DNA from: Chitinophaga tropicalis
GTDB taxonomy: Bacteria; Bacteroidota; Bacteroidia; Chitinophagales; Chitinophagaceae
Reading direction: 5' to 3'
Assembly: GCF_009758205.1 (NCBI RefSeq)
Contig: NZ_WRXN01000003.1
Span: forward strand, 186,001-250,000
Length of the DNA stretch: 64,000 nt
Part shown: positions 37,001 through 45,785 of the stretch, in pieces
Layout: the number at the start of each line of letters is the position of its first letter
Numbering within the stretch: the stretch's first letter is position 1
Translations under genes and position numbers: made by a program
Notes under the pieces: model-generated
Told to the model about the DNA's origin: nothing
Seen by the model: only the letters and a program-made list of their open reading frames with translations
Database searches by the model: none

Positions 37001-38380
37001 CGTCTGAATGCTGTGAATGGGGCTAAAATAGGGTCGTCTCTTGTGCTGAGGGTAATGGCAGGAGATACTATCCAGCTAGGGGTAAAAGCGTTTTATAAGA
37101 GCACAGGAACCAGTACATCCAATACCACTCCGGATAATATGCTGGCAGCGATTGTTTCGGCTTTTAGTGGTGGTGATGTAAGTGATGGTGCCCATGCTGC
37201 CACCGGAAGCAACTCTCCTATTGCCAACAACTTTACAAGTAGTGATTACACGGCGTTAAAAGCGGCTGATCCTTCCCAGAATCTGAGTAATAAGCCGAAA
37301 GCATATCTCAATTTTGCGCTGTTTGATGATCAGTTCCAGATGGTTAGTGAGAATAGCGGGGTTAGACAGGTACAGGGAAGCCCGGATGAGCTGCAGACAT
37401 TGTCTGCTGATAAAGCTGTGATCAAAAAAAGCGGATTTTTATATATTTACACCAGTAATGAGAGTGGGGAGGATGTGTTTTTTGATAATCTGGTTGTTGT
37501 GCATAATAGTGGGCCGTTGTTGGAAGAGACGCATTATTATCCGTTTGGGTTGACGATGGCGGGGATAAGTGCGAATGCGTTGAAGGGGGAAGACTATTTT
37601 GAAAATCGGTTAAAATTCAATGGTATTGAACATACAACCGAACTTGATATGAATCAATATGATGCTTTTTATCGAACACTAGGACCTCAAATTGGAAGAT
37701 GGTGGCAAATTGATCCTAAACCCAATGTTGAAATGTCTCCTTATGCTATGATGGAAAATAATCCAATAAGCAATTTCGATCCGTTAGGTGACACAATAAT
37801 CTTCGATAAATCGACATCAAAGCAGTTCCAGCAAGCATTCGCGCTTGCAGCTATTCATTTAATTGTTAATGGCCAAGGAAAGGAACTCGCACAATTGTTC
37901 TTTTCGAAGCAAGAATACGTAGTTAAAGAATTCGATGGGACAAATTCTGCTTTCCAAAGCAATTTTGTCCGCGATGAAAAAGGAAATATTGTTGGAGGAA
38001 ATGGAGGAACTATATATTGGAATCCTTCAAACGGCAAAATAAGCGAAATAGGGGCTGAGTTGTCTCCTACAACGGTATTGAACCATGAATTGGGTCATGC
38101 GGCATCATATGATGCAGATCCGGTAGCATTTGCAAGACGGCAAGTCACACCAGATGAACAATATGAAAATAAAGAGGAGAAACGTGTTATCGAAGGCACT
38201 GAACAACGGACCGCTAGAGGCCTGCATGAAATAAGAAGCGATCAAACAACCAGAAGGACTCATACGTTTCAACAGCAAACTATTGTCAATGATCCAAGAT
38301 TAAATAGAGGCGCTATCATTAATCCTTACTATAACCTTGGCGGTGTTAATATAACGGCACCTAAGAAGAAAAAAAAATAA
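34055..38380 (+). CDS. DUF6443/RHS-repeat polymorphic toxin-like protein with HELGH tip
   Basis: A 1441-aa protein with a signal peptide (about 1-25, ending DISAQ). A DUF6443 domain (QYFDGLGRPLQTVQKAISPE, VYDAYGREKYKYLPY-like) comes first, then many YD/RHS repeats (YDANGNINSMTQKG, YQYDAAGNKLKKTV). The RHS-associated core lies at about 1160-1245 (HYYPFGLTMAGIS, YRTLGPQIGRWWQIDPK, NPISNFDPLG). The C-terminal tip, about 1246-1441, contains TVLNHELGHAASYD (HELGH at 1344-1348), a zinc-metallopeptidase motif. Acidic EEKRVIEGTEQ downstream may supply the third ligand. The tip ends KKKKK. From about nucleotide 37590 the DNA becomes visibly more AT-rich than the repeat region, as expected for an exchanged toxin tip. 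Toxicity is inferred from architecture. Confidence 0.85.
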   Translation: MMPKVTKSIFSILILCTFGSRDISAQNVPVTTGNTSATAVALPSAYTGSTLNYIRTWEPSMPTSDISIVVSDSRTLSEVKQGTQYFDGLGRPLQTVQKAISPEGRDVVAPVIYDAYGREKYKYLPYVQQVGNNNDGKFKTDPFAAQQAFYQDNNLNPGVAGEKIYYSQVEYEPSPLNRILKTYAPGNSWALEGGNKPVINQFLSNTSTDSVRVWKVNASVPTSTGTYAGNQLYKNVTIDEAGNQVIEYKNKEGKVVLKKSQVADSPGAAHVGWLCTYYVYDDLGNLVFVIPPKAVQLIAGNWTIGNDVATELCFSYQYDNRNRMIVKQVPGAGPVHMVYDVRDRLVFTQDAVQRSKSTPEWLVTFYDELNRPVMTAIYKSSSTRETLQQSMNTATSTSETITYAFPVQPDLYVSQYAGESQFIATNSVNFSGRFDSGEGATFDANIQPGGTSGSTTIMATNPLPGISSADMTPLTYTYYDNYNYTGKLPFESGDISKPQAGGNPYAEVLPGTPSSMTSGLVTGSKVRVLGTDQWLTTSSYYNDKGRTIQVVSENSVGGRDVATSLYDFSGKVLSTYISHKNPRSMLTPEIKVLTTNLYDAGGRLVQVKKKINEEAEQIVAVNSYDELGQLKQKRLGVTGASTQLDTVTYSYNIRGWVSGINKAFVNTPNSTFNWFGQELNYDQGFIAKQFNGNISGIKWKSGSDGISRAYGYNYDKVNRLTVADFTQQNSGSTAWTKDKVDFSVSNLLYDANGNINSMTQKGMVGTSIATVDQLNYSYQASSNKLLAVADPSNTATAKLGDFNNGTNTGDDYNYDVNGNLVSDQNKGISAIIYNHLNLPVQITITGKGIISYQYDAAGNKLKKTVIDNTVTPSKTTVTDYVAGFVYRQDTLEFTGHEEGRIRPVYKSGQPVHYAYDYFEKDHLGNIRVVLGTQTDTSVYAATMETAATDKENALFSNIDATRSALPSGYPADATTNPNAYVSRLNAVNGAKIGSSLVLRVMAGDTIQLGVKAFYKSTGTSTSNTTPDNMLAAIVSAFSGGDVSDGAHAATGSNSPIANNFTSSDYTALKAADPSQNLSNKPKAYLNFALFDDQFQMVSENSGVRQVQGSPDELQTLSADKAVIKKSGFLYIYTSNESGEDVFFDNLVVVHNSGPLLEETHYYPFGLTMAGISANALKGEDYFENRLKFNGIEHTTELDMNQYDAFYRTLGPQIGRWWQIDPKPNVEMSPYAMMENNPISNFDPLGDTIIFDKSTSKQFQQAFALAAIHLIVNGQGKELAQLFFSKQEYVVKEFDGTNSAFQSNFVRDEKGNIVGGNGGTIYWNPSNGKISEIGAELSPTTVLNHELGHAASYDADPVAFARRQVTPDEQYENKEEKRVIEGTEQRTARGLHEIRSDQTTRRTHTFQQQTIVNDPRLNRGAIINPYYNLGGVNITAPKKKKK

Positions 38381-38402
38381 ATGTATCTTACAAAATAAAG
38401 AA

Positions 38403-38828
38403 ATGAAAGTTTTAATATGCATGCTATTAGGTATTTTTTTGATTCCACCAGTAGTTGGATACAGTCAAACTCAAAAAAATAGACTTAAAAGGGTTATAAT
38501 AGAGTTTGAAGATTTCATGACTACAACTTCAGAAGGGGTCAATTGCGAATATTTCCGAGCAACGTTCAAGAATACCCTTGATACGATTGAGATTCTTAAT
38601 AGTAAAGAATTAAATACTTTGTTTATTTCCAGCCGTAGATTTATCAGATCTAATGAAAAGCCGATTGATGTAAGAGCAATAGTTAGATTTGAATTCGAGC
38701 ATTGGCAATATGAATATTGTATGAATAGATTTGGGATTTTTGTTGATAAAAAAACAAACGCATTTTATGTAAATAGGCTTCTCTCAGACTTCATAAGAAG
38801 AAAATGTTTGCCACCTAATATGCTTTAA
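38403..38828 (+). CDS. small secreted protein, candidate RHS immunity gene
   Basis: A 141-aa protein with a signal peptide (about 1-22, MKVLICMLLGIFLIPPVVGYSQ) and no recognised domain; the rest is polar and charged (RFEFEHWQYEYCMNRFGIFV). It begins 22 nt after the RHS stop in AT-rich DNA matching the toxin tip rather than the RHS body. The first gene after an RHS tip is often the immunity gene; here the signal peptide would place it in the periplasm. No homologue is recognised. Confidence 0.6.
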   Translation: MKVLICMLLGIFLIPPVVGYSQTQKNRLKRVIIEFEDFMTTTSEGVNCEYFRATFKNTLDTIEILNSKELNTLFISSRRFIRSNEKPIDVRAIVRFEFEHWQYEYCMNRFGIFVDKKTNAFYVNRLLSDFIRRKCLPPNML

Positions 38829-38929
38829 TTAAGAATTCATTGTGGAGTATACACTACCCAATTTAAATTGCTTTTGAGAGTCTGCTTTGATGGCTAAGCG
38901 GACAGATAGTATTTGCGTCATTATTACAG

Positions 38930-39382
38930 ATGATAGTATACCAGAGGAAAAAACGCACTTTTTTTATCTATTGGGCTTTATTTAATGTCCTTCTTATTTT
39001 CATTATTGGTTTATCAGTTTCGCTGGGCCATCGCTTGCCAACAGCTTCATACCTATTAGGGATCAACTTAGTCCTAATAGTACTACAAGCATCTCGTAAC
39101 AGTTTAAAAAGTATTTCAATAATACCTGAGCAATCAGCCGTAACTATTGAAACCAATCGATGGTTCTTCATAATTGATACTTATAAATGTGAATTATCCG
39201 AATTAGAGGTTCTAATTGAAAAAGAATCTGCAGGTAGGTTCGGGAAAAGAGATGTTTTTAAACTTTTTATTGATAATGAACTTCTTGTTTCTATTTCCTC
39301 TGTTTTTAGCGGTTGGGATTGGCAGACGCTGACAAAAATCGTGGAAGATGTAAATGAGAAAAAAAAAGAGGTGTCTAATTGA
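38930..39382 (+). CDS. small membrane protein, second candidate immunity or accessory gene
   Basis: A 150-aa protein with two hydrophobic helices at about 10-31 (TFFIYWALFNVLLIFIIGLS) and 37-53, followed by a soluble C-terminal half (YKCELSELEVLIEKESAGRF). It resembles small two-TM proteins with a PH-like cytosolic part but is not assigned. It lies 101 nt after the previous small gene in the same AT-rich block behind the RHS gene. A membrane immunity protein is one possibility. Confidence 0.55.
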   Translation: MIVYQRKKRTFFIYWALFNVLLIFIIGLSVSLGHRLPTASYLLGINLVLIVLQASRNSLKSISIIPEQSAVTIETNRWFFIIDTYKCELSELEVLIEKESAGRFGKRDVFKLFIDNELLVSISSVFSGWDWQTLTKIVEDVNEKKKEVSN

Positions 39383-39454
39383 AGACATCCTCTATTGATT
39401 ACAGATAGTCATTATTTGTAACTATCCCATTTGTTTCAACAGTTAGGTCAAATC

Positions 39455-39493
39455 GAGAAGACAGCAGGGGATTATTTCCTTCTCTGTCTTCTC
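39455..39493. other. perfect 10-bp hairpin
   Basis: GAGAAGACAG (39455-39464) and CTGTCTTCTC (39484-39493) pair fully with a 19-nt loop. No T-tract follows, so it is not a classical terminator. It may close the RHS-downstream transcript or act as an RNA element. Confidence 0.35.
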
Positions 39494-39741
39494 TAGCTAG
39501 AGTATATAAGGGCTGAATATTTCAAAAAGGCCATTATCTTAAAAACTGTTTAAATATTAAATCGGTATAAGAGCATGTTTAAAATTCCGAAGTGCTCATT
39601 TTAGAAGAATGCTAATATAGAAAGCAGGCTAGATGAATCGTCCTGCTTAAAGACATTAAGAATAGTATTCGGCATACTTTCTCTAATGCTTTTTTGCTTT
39701 TGGCTCAAGAATGGAGAATTGAATAGTTTGTTAAAACATCG

Positions 39742-39879
39742 ATGCATAGGCGTAATGAAGTTGTTCGTGTTAAAAATGCTGATTATTGGCACGATGCTTA
39801 TTGTTGTGCTGAGGAAAATGTTACCGGACTATTGATTTTACATATTATTGGTTTATCTCTCGGAATCCTTAATCATTAA
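39742..39879 (+). CDS. possible 45-aa ORF of unknown function
   Basis: ATG at 39742, TAA at 39877. The peptide begins MHRRNEVVRVKNADYWHDAY and ends in a hydrophobic stretch (LLILHIIGLSLGI). A second frame (39605-39835) overlaps it. No promoter box is near and no family is recognised, so a decayed gene is as likely as a real one. Confidence 0.2.
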   Translation: MHRRNEVVRVKNADYWHDAYCCAEENVTGLLILHIIGLSLGILNH

Positions 39880-39995
39880 AATATTATTTTATTTTTTCTG
39901 CTTCCGGATACAGATCATCGGCTATCTCCCTGATTAATACAGTCCAACCCTGCCTGGGGGAGCAATATTTGTACTCTTTTCTCATTCTGCACGGT

Positions 39996-40031
39996 ATTTC
40001 TTATATTCAGATAAAAAAATGATGCTCCGCC
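39996..40031. repeat. right copy of the 36-bp near-identical repeat
   Basis: Direct-orientation match to 28762-28797. It overlaps the start of the gene at 40019. The minus strand here reads RRSIIFLSEYKKYRAE and stop, echoing the left remnant's RRSILSLSEYKK. Confidence 0.6.
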
Positions 40032-40594
40032 GTCTTTTATTTCTCTTTATCATCCTGTTGTCTGCAACATATGTTTCTGCGCAATCTGCACCTGTGGTGG
40101 ATGTTTCTGCGAATTTGCTGAACTGGATCAAGCACCTGGATGCGAATGTAGATAAATACTTTACCCGTGATAAAGGGAAGGAGCTTAGCCGTAATATAGA
40201 AGCGCTTAAACGGGATATCACCATTTACTTTAAGATCAGGAAGAACCTTTCTGACAGCATTTACCGGAAGAATGTTGCCCCGGGTAAAAAAGACGAGAAA
40301 AACCTGGAATTACTGAAGACACAGATGGGGGAGATCATTGGGCAGATGCGGGGTGTTACTGATCTTACCAATAACGAATTAAGGGCGGAAGGAGACCGTC
40401 TGAACGACCAGATCTATAATGTATTGAATAGCGATGGCGCCCGGTTCCTGTCATACCTGGAGGCTTTTCTGTCAGGCCTTGAGGTAAGTAAGAAGGATAT
40501 GGCGCTGGATGCCAGCCTGGCGTATGACCGTTTGCAGCAGGCTATCAGCCTCCTTGCTTCCACGAAGGACAAGATTGACCGGAAAATGAAGTGA
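40019..40594 (+). CDS. secreted helical protein of unknown function
   Basis: A 191-aa protein with a signal peptide (about 1-22, ending TYVSAQ). The rest is mostly helical and charged, with long amphipathic stretches (KGKELSRNIEALKRDITIYF; DEKNLELLKTQMGEIIGQMR) suggesting a coiled coil. A second ATG follows the first at once, so the start could be 40022. No family is recognised. The 5' end overlaps the right 36-bp repeat. Confidence 0.6.
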   Translation: MMLRRLLFLFIILLSATYVSAQSAPVVDVSANLLNWIKHLDANVDKYFTRDKGKELSRNIEALKRDITIYFKIRKNLSDSIYRKNVAPGKKDEKNLELLKTQMGEIIGQMRGVTDLTNNELRAEGDRLNDQIYNVLNSDGARFLSYLEAFLSGLEVSKKDMALDASLAYDRLQQAISLLASTKDKIDRKMK

Positions 40595-40671
40595 GCTTAT
40601 TCCCCTGAACTAAAAATTTTTTTACGTGTAATACATATGTATGTAGGACCAGGCCCTGCACAAAAGAAAAA

Positions 40672-40719
40672 TTTGTGTAGTTAAATGACTACACATATAT
40701 TTGTAGTCAAATAGCTACA
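40672..40719 (+). promoter_or_regulatory. consensus promoter with two operator dyads for ArsR
   Basis: TTTG (40672-40675), a 20-nt spacer and TATATTTG (40696-40703) match the Bacteroidota promoter exactly. A perfect dyad GTGTAGT-N6-ACTACAC (40675-40694) fills the spacer. A related dyad TGTAG-N8-CTACA (40702-40719) overlaps the -7 box and initiation region. The centres are 26 bp apart. The ArsR protein encoded 2 nt downstream would block its own transcription by binding here. Confidence 0.75.
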
Positions 40720-40721
40720 TA

Positions 40722-41045
40722 ATGAATTTAAGGAGAGATGTATTTCAAGCTATAGCAGACCCGACAAGAAGGGCCATACTTCTGTTGGTGGCCTCACATT
40801 CCATGACGGCCGGCGCCATTGCCGCGAACTTTGATACGGCAAGGCCAACAGTATCTAAACATCTGCAGATACTTATTGAGTGTGAATTACTTGCGCAGGA
40901 GCAAAACGGAAGGGAAATCTACTATCACATAAATGCAAAAAAAATGAAAGAAGTAGCCGATTTTATTGAGCCGTTCCGCAAAATGTGGGATGACAGGTTT
41001 AACAAGCTGGAAGCTATTATGAAGAACTACAAACCTAGAAAATAG
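40722..41045 (+). CDS. ArsR-family winged-helix repressor
   Basis: A 107-aa protein: [40 protein letters not shown] (recognition helix) and a short wing ([16 protein letters not shown]). It lacks the paired Cys motifs of metal-sensing ArsR proteins and belongs to the branch usually paired with SRPBCC/AHSA1 proteins, as here with only 1 nt between the genes. It is the first gene of a five-gene operon and is probably autoregulated through the dyads just upstream. The inducer is unknown. Confidence 0.92.
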   Translation: MNLRRDVFQAIADPTRRAILLLVASHSMTAGAIAANFDTARPTVSKHLQILIECELLAQEQNGREIYYHINAKKMKEVADFIEPFRKMWDDRFNKLEAIMKNYKPRK

Positions 41046-41046
41046 T

Positions 41047-41514
41047 ATGGAACTGAAAACCAAAATTAATGCTGAGGAGGGTAAACATGACCTGGTGATA
41101 ACGAGGGAATTTGATCTGCCATTGGAGTTACTTTTTAAAGCATATGAAGAGCCGGAGATCGTAGAGCAATGGATGGGAACGAAAGTGGTGAAGCTGGAGA
41201 ATAAAAAGCATGGCGGCTGGCAGTTTGAAACGAGCGATCCTAACGGGAATGTGGTATTCCAGGCAAATGGGGTATATCATGAATTTGTGCCGAACAGGAA
41301 GATAACCCGGACATTTGAAATGGGAAATGCTCCTTTCGATGTGCAGCTTGAGTTCCTGGAATTTGAACCACTTACTGAGGATACCAGCAAGCTCACTATG
41401 CATATAGTGTACAGGTCTGTTGCTCTCAGGGACCAGATGCTGAAGTTACCTTTCAAACAGGGCATCAATATGGCACATAACCGTTTGCAGGAAGTAGTAA
41501 GCAAACTAAAATAA
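41047..41514 (+). CDS. SRPBCC (AHSA1/START-like) ligand-binding protein
   Basis: A 155-aa protein with the AHSA1-type pattern: VITREFDLPLELLFKAYEEP, EQWMGTKVVKLE, HGGWQFETSDPNGN and a closing long helix (FKQGINMAHNRLQEVVSKL). The fold forms a hydrophobic cavity for lipophilic ligands. In ArsR-SRPBCC pairs the protein is often thought to handle the small molecule linked to repression. It lies 1 nt after arsR and 6 nt before the next gene. Confidence 0.9.
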   Translation: MELKTKINAEEGKHDLVITREFDLPLELLFKAYEEPEIVEQWMGTKVVKLENKKHGGWQFETSDPNGNVVFQANGVYHEFVPNRKITRTFEMGNAPFDVQLEFLEFEPLTEDTSKLTMHIVYRSVALRDQMLKLPFKQGINMAHNRLQEVVSKLK

Positions 41515-41520
41515 TGTACT

Positions 41521-42117
41521 ATGGCAAAGAATGTTTTCATGAATCCTAAGGTTGATGCGTTTTTGGACAGATCGGAAAAGTGGCAGGAAGAATTTGAGAA
41601 ACTGAGGATGATAGTTCTTGACTGTGGACTGACCGAAGAATTGAAGTGGGGTGTTCCCTGTTATGCGTACCAGGGAGGAAATATTGTTTTAATACATGGT
41701 TTTAAGGAATACTGTGCATTGCTGTTTTTCAAAGGCGCTTTATTACCTGATCCTAACAGTATCCTGGTACAACAGACGGAGAATGTGCAGGCAGCAAGGC
41801 AGATACGGTTTACCAGTCTACGGGAAATAACGAAGATGGAATCTATCCTGAAAGCCTATGTTTTCGAAGCTATTGAAATAGAGAAATCCGGCCTGGAAGT
41901 GGTATTTAAAAAGACGAAAGAGTTTGATATGCCTGAAGAGTTCCGGGAAAAATTAGATAAGGACCCTGCCTTGAAAACCGCTTTTGAAGGATTAACGCCA
42001 GGACGTCAGAGAGGATATCTCCTTTATTTTTCATCAGCCAAACAAGCGAAAACCCGTATATCAAGGATTGAGAAATATGTGCCGCAGATCCTTGATGGAA
42101 AAGGATTAGAAGACTAG
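41521..42117 (+). CDS. YdeI/OmdA-associated DUF1801 protein
   Basis: A 198-aa protein. The N-terminal two-thirds matches DUF1801 (LRMIVLDCGLTEELKWGVPC, YQGGNIVLIHGFKEYCALLF). The C-terminal segment, FREKLDKDPALKTAFEGLTP then GRQRGYLLYFSSAKQAKTRI, is the OmdA/YdeI tail. Such proteins have been linked to envelope stress and peptide resistance in other bacteria, but the activity is not defined. It is the third gene of the ArsR operon. Confidence 0.88.
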   Translation: MAKNVFMNPKVDAFLDRSEKWQEEFEKLRMIVLDCGLTEELKWGVPCYAYQGGNIVLIHGFKEYCALLFFKGALLPDPNSILVQQTENVQAARQIRFTSLREITKMESILKAYVFEAIEIEKSGLEVVFKKTKEFDMPEEFREKLDKDPALKTAFEGLTPGRQRGYLLYFSSAKQAKTRISRIEKYVPQILDGKGLED

Positions 42118-42148
42118 TATTCATTAAATAACCTATAAAACCAAGAAC

Positions 42149-42535
42149 ATGTCAGGAAAAAGAAATAAAATTATTTATTGGATTGCCACTCTCTGGCTTG
42201 CACTGGGAATGGTATCTACCGGGATAGTGCAGTTCCTCAAAATGAAAGATGAAGTGGATGTTATTACACGTTTGGGCTATCCTCTTTATTTTCTGACAAT
42301 ACTGAGCATCTGGAAATTTTTAGGAGTTGTGGCAGTGCTTATCCCTAAGTTCCCCTTAGTGAAGGAATGGGCCTATGCGGGCTTTTTCTTTGCCATGTCA
42401 GGCGCCATGTTCTCGCATATAGCATCGGGCGGCCCGGTGAAAGATATATTCCCTTCATTGTTATTAATAGCGCTGACTGTAGTATCCTGGTATTTCAGGC
42501 CTGCGGACAGAAGACTTGTTCCTGTTAATCAATAA
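42149..42535 (+). CDS. DoxX-family membrane protein
   Basis: A 128-aa protein with four predicted helices: WIATLWLALGMVSTGIVQFL, YFLTILSIWKFLGVVAVLIP, a third around YAGFFFAMSGAMFSHIA and a last one around PSLLLIALTVVSWYF. This is the DoxX-like layout. Members of the wider family take part in redox-linked membrane functions, but this branch is uncharacterised. It is the fourth gene of the operon, 31 nt after the YdeI gene. Confidence 0.85.
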   Translation: MSGKRNKIIYWIATLWLALGMVSTGIVQFLKMKDEVDVITRLGYPLYFLTILSIWKFLGVVAVLIPKFPLVKEWAYAGFFFAMSGAMFSHIASGGPVKDIFPSLLLIALTVVSWYFRPADRRLVPVNQ

Positions 42536-42539
42536 GCAT

Positions 42540-43106
42540 ATGAGCAGTAATAAAAGAAAGTTACCGGCTTCACAAGCTGAAGAGTTACTTGGTATATTAA
42601 AGACCCGTTTTGAGAAGAACATGAAACGTCATAAAGGTGTTGAGTGGGCGCAAGTTCAGGCAAGGCTGGAAGGTAGTGCTGAGAAAATGTGGTCTCTCAA
42701 CGAAATGGAAATGACTGGTGGAGAGCCGGATGTTATTGGCTATGATAAAAAGACGGGCGAATACATTTTTTGTGATTGTGCAGCGGAGAGCCCTAAGGGA
42801 CGCAGAAGTGTTTGTTATGATGAGGACGCGCTGGAGTCGAGGAAGGAACATAAGCCTCAGAATAGCGCTATTGAAATGGCCAGGGGAATGGGGATTGAGC
42901 TTTTAACGGAAGAGCAGTACAGGGAGTTGCAGGAGCTTGGGAATTTCGATATGAAAACGTCGAGCTGGGTGAGAACTCCTGCCGCCATCAGGGAACTTGG
43001 AGGCGCTCTCTTTTGTGACCGGCGTTACGACCATGTTTTCCTATATCATAATGGCGCAGAGTCTTATTATGCTGCAAGGGGATTCAGGGGATTGTTAAGC
43101 GTATAA
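42540..43106 (+). CDS. DUF4256 protein
   Basis: A 188-aa protein from the ATG at 42540, 4 nt after the DoxX stop; an upstream TTG at 42516 lies inside the DoxX gene. It shows the DUF4256 pattern: RFEKNMKRHKGVEWAQVQAR, MEMTGGEPDVIGYDKKTGEY, SPKGRRSVCYDEDALESRKE and DRRYDHVFLYHNGAESYYAA. The function is unknown. The family often travels with ArsR/SRPBCC/YdeI genes, supporting a shared stress or detoxification role. It is the last gene of the operon, before a terminator interrupted by an insertion. Confidence 0.88.
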   Translation: MSSNKRKLPASQAEELLGILKTRFEKNMKRHKGVEWAQVQARLEGSAEKMWSLNEMEMTGGEPDVIGYDKKTGEYIFCDCAAESPKGRRSVCYDEDALESRKEHKPQNSAIEMARGMGIELLTEEQYRELQELGNFDMKTSSWVRTPAAIRELGGALFCDRRYDHVFLYHNGAESYYAARGFRGLLSV

Positions 43107-43108
43107 AA

Positions 43109-43321
43109 AAAGCCTCCGTTTTTAGAGGGCACTGAAAAAGTTCCCTTTAGAAAAAGCAGGAAGAAAAACACGAGCTAAAGGCTCTGAGAATCGCTTATTT
43201 CTTAGAAAAAGTATAATATTTCTCAAATATTGAAAGGAAAAGGGCTTGTACAAATAAAAATGTACAAGCCCTGATTTTATTGGCACTTTTTCAGTGCCCT
43301 CCGTTTTTAGGAGGCTTTTTT
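43109..43321. terminator. bidirectional terminator split by an insertion
   Basis: The left half, A-run plus GCCTCC and CCGTTTTTAG, ends at 43125. The right half, CCGTTTTTAG then GAGGCTTTTTT, begins at 43301. Removing the element and one 10-bp copy gives a clean hairpin, GCCTCC-gttttta-GGAGGC flanked by A and T runs, that would serve both the DUF4256 operon and katG. Each side now retains only about 4-5 bp of stem. Confidence 0.8.
43126..43300. mobile_element. 175-bp MITE-like element with 16-bp terminal inverted repeats
   Basis: AGGGCACTGAAAAAGT (43126-43141) and ACTTTTTCAGTGCCCT (43285-43300) are perfect inverted repeats. The direct repeat CCGTTTTTAG lies immediately outside both ends (43116-43125, 43301-43310), a 10-bp target-site duplication. 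There is no transposase gene. An internal hairpin GGGCTTGTACA / TGTACAAGCCC (43242-43271) may be a terminator carried from the parent element. A 10-bp duplication would suit an IS4-like parent. The parent is not in this window. Confidence 0.88.
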
Positions 43322-43326
43322 ATTAT

Positions 43327-45660
<2,334 letters not shown>

Positions 45661-45719
45661 TCAGGGGCTAAAATTATGATATTACTAATATAGGTAAAAT
45701 CAATTAATTCTATAATTTA

Positions 45720-45734
45720 ATAGTTTAAATCTAT
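45720..45734. promoter_or_regulatory. OxyR-like dyad upstream of katG
   Basis: ATAGTTTAAATCTAT fits the OxyR element ATAGnTnnnAnCTAT at every fixed position. A further CTAT lies 6 nt upstream at 45710-45713, one base off the usual 7-nt spacing of a full tandem site. It is 114 nt before the katG ATG. The region is AT-rich, so a chance match is possible. Confidence 0.5.
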
Positions 45735-45785
45735 TCAGGGTATGGGAAGCCAATAAGTAAAAGAGCTTAATAATATATGCTGTGA

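Larger units (their letters stand above)
39383..40018. other. 636-nt AT-rich intergenic region with hairpins and decayed frames
   Basis: A weak hairpin at 39367-39393 overlaps the preceding gene end. A second, perfect hairpin lies at 39455-39493. Overlapping open frames occur at 39605-39835 and 39742-39879 without recognisable homology. The right copy of the 36-bp repeat ends the region. It looks like a graveyard of small genes at the edge of an accessory block. Confidence 0.45.

Noticed and set aside
39541..39600. repeated TGTTTAAA words resembling insertion-sequence ends
   Set aside because: No inverted partner or target duplication could be found.
39605..39835. 76-codon plus-strand frame
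   Set aside because: No start at its head, overlaps another open frame and shows no recognisable motif; kept only as part of the intergenic description.
45690..45713. second OxyR-like half-site
   Set aside because: ATAG and CTAT here are 16 nt apart rather than 7, so only the downstream dyad is reported as a site.
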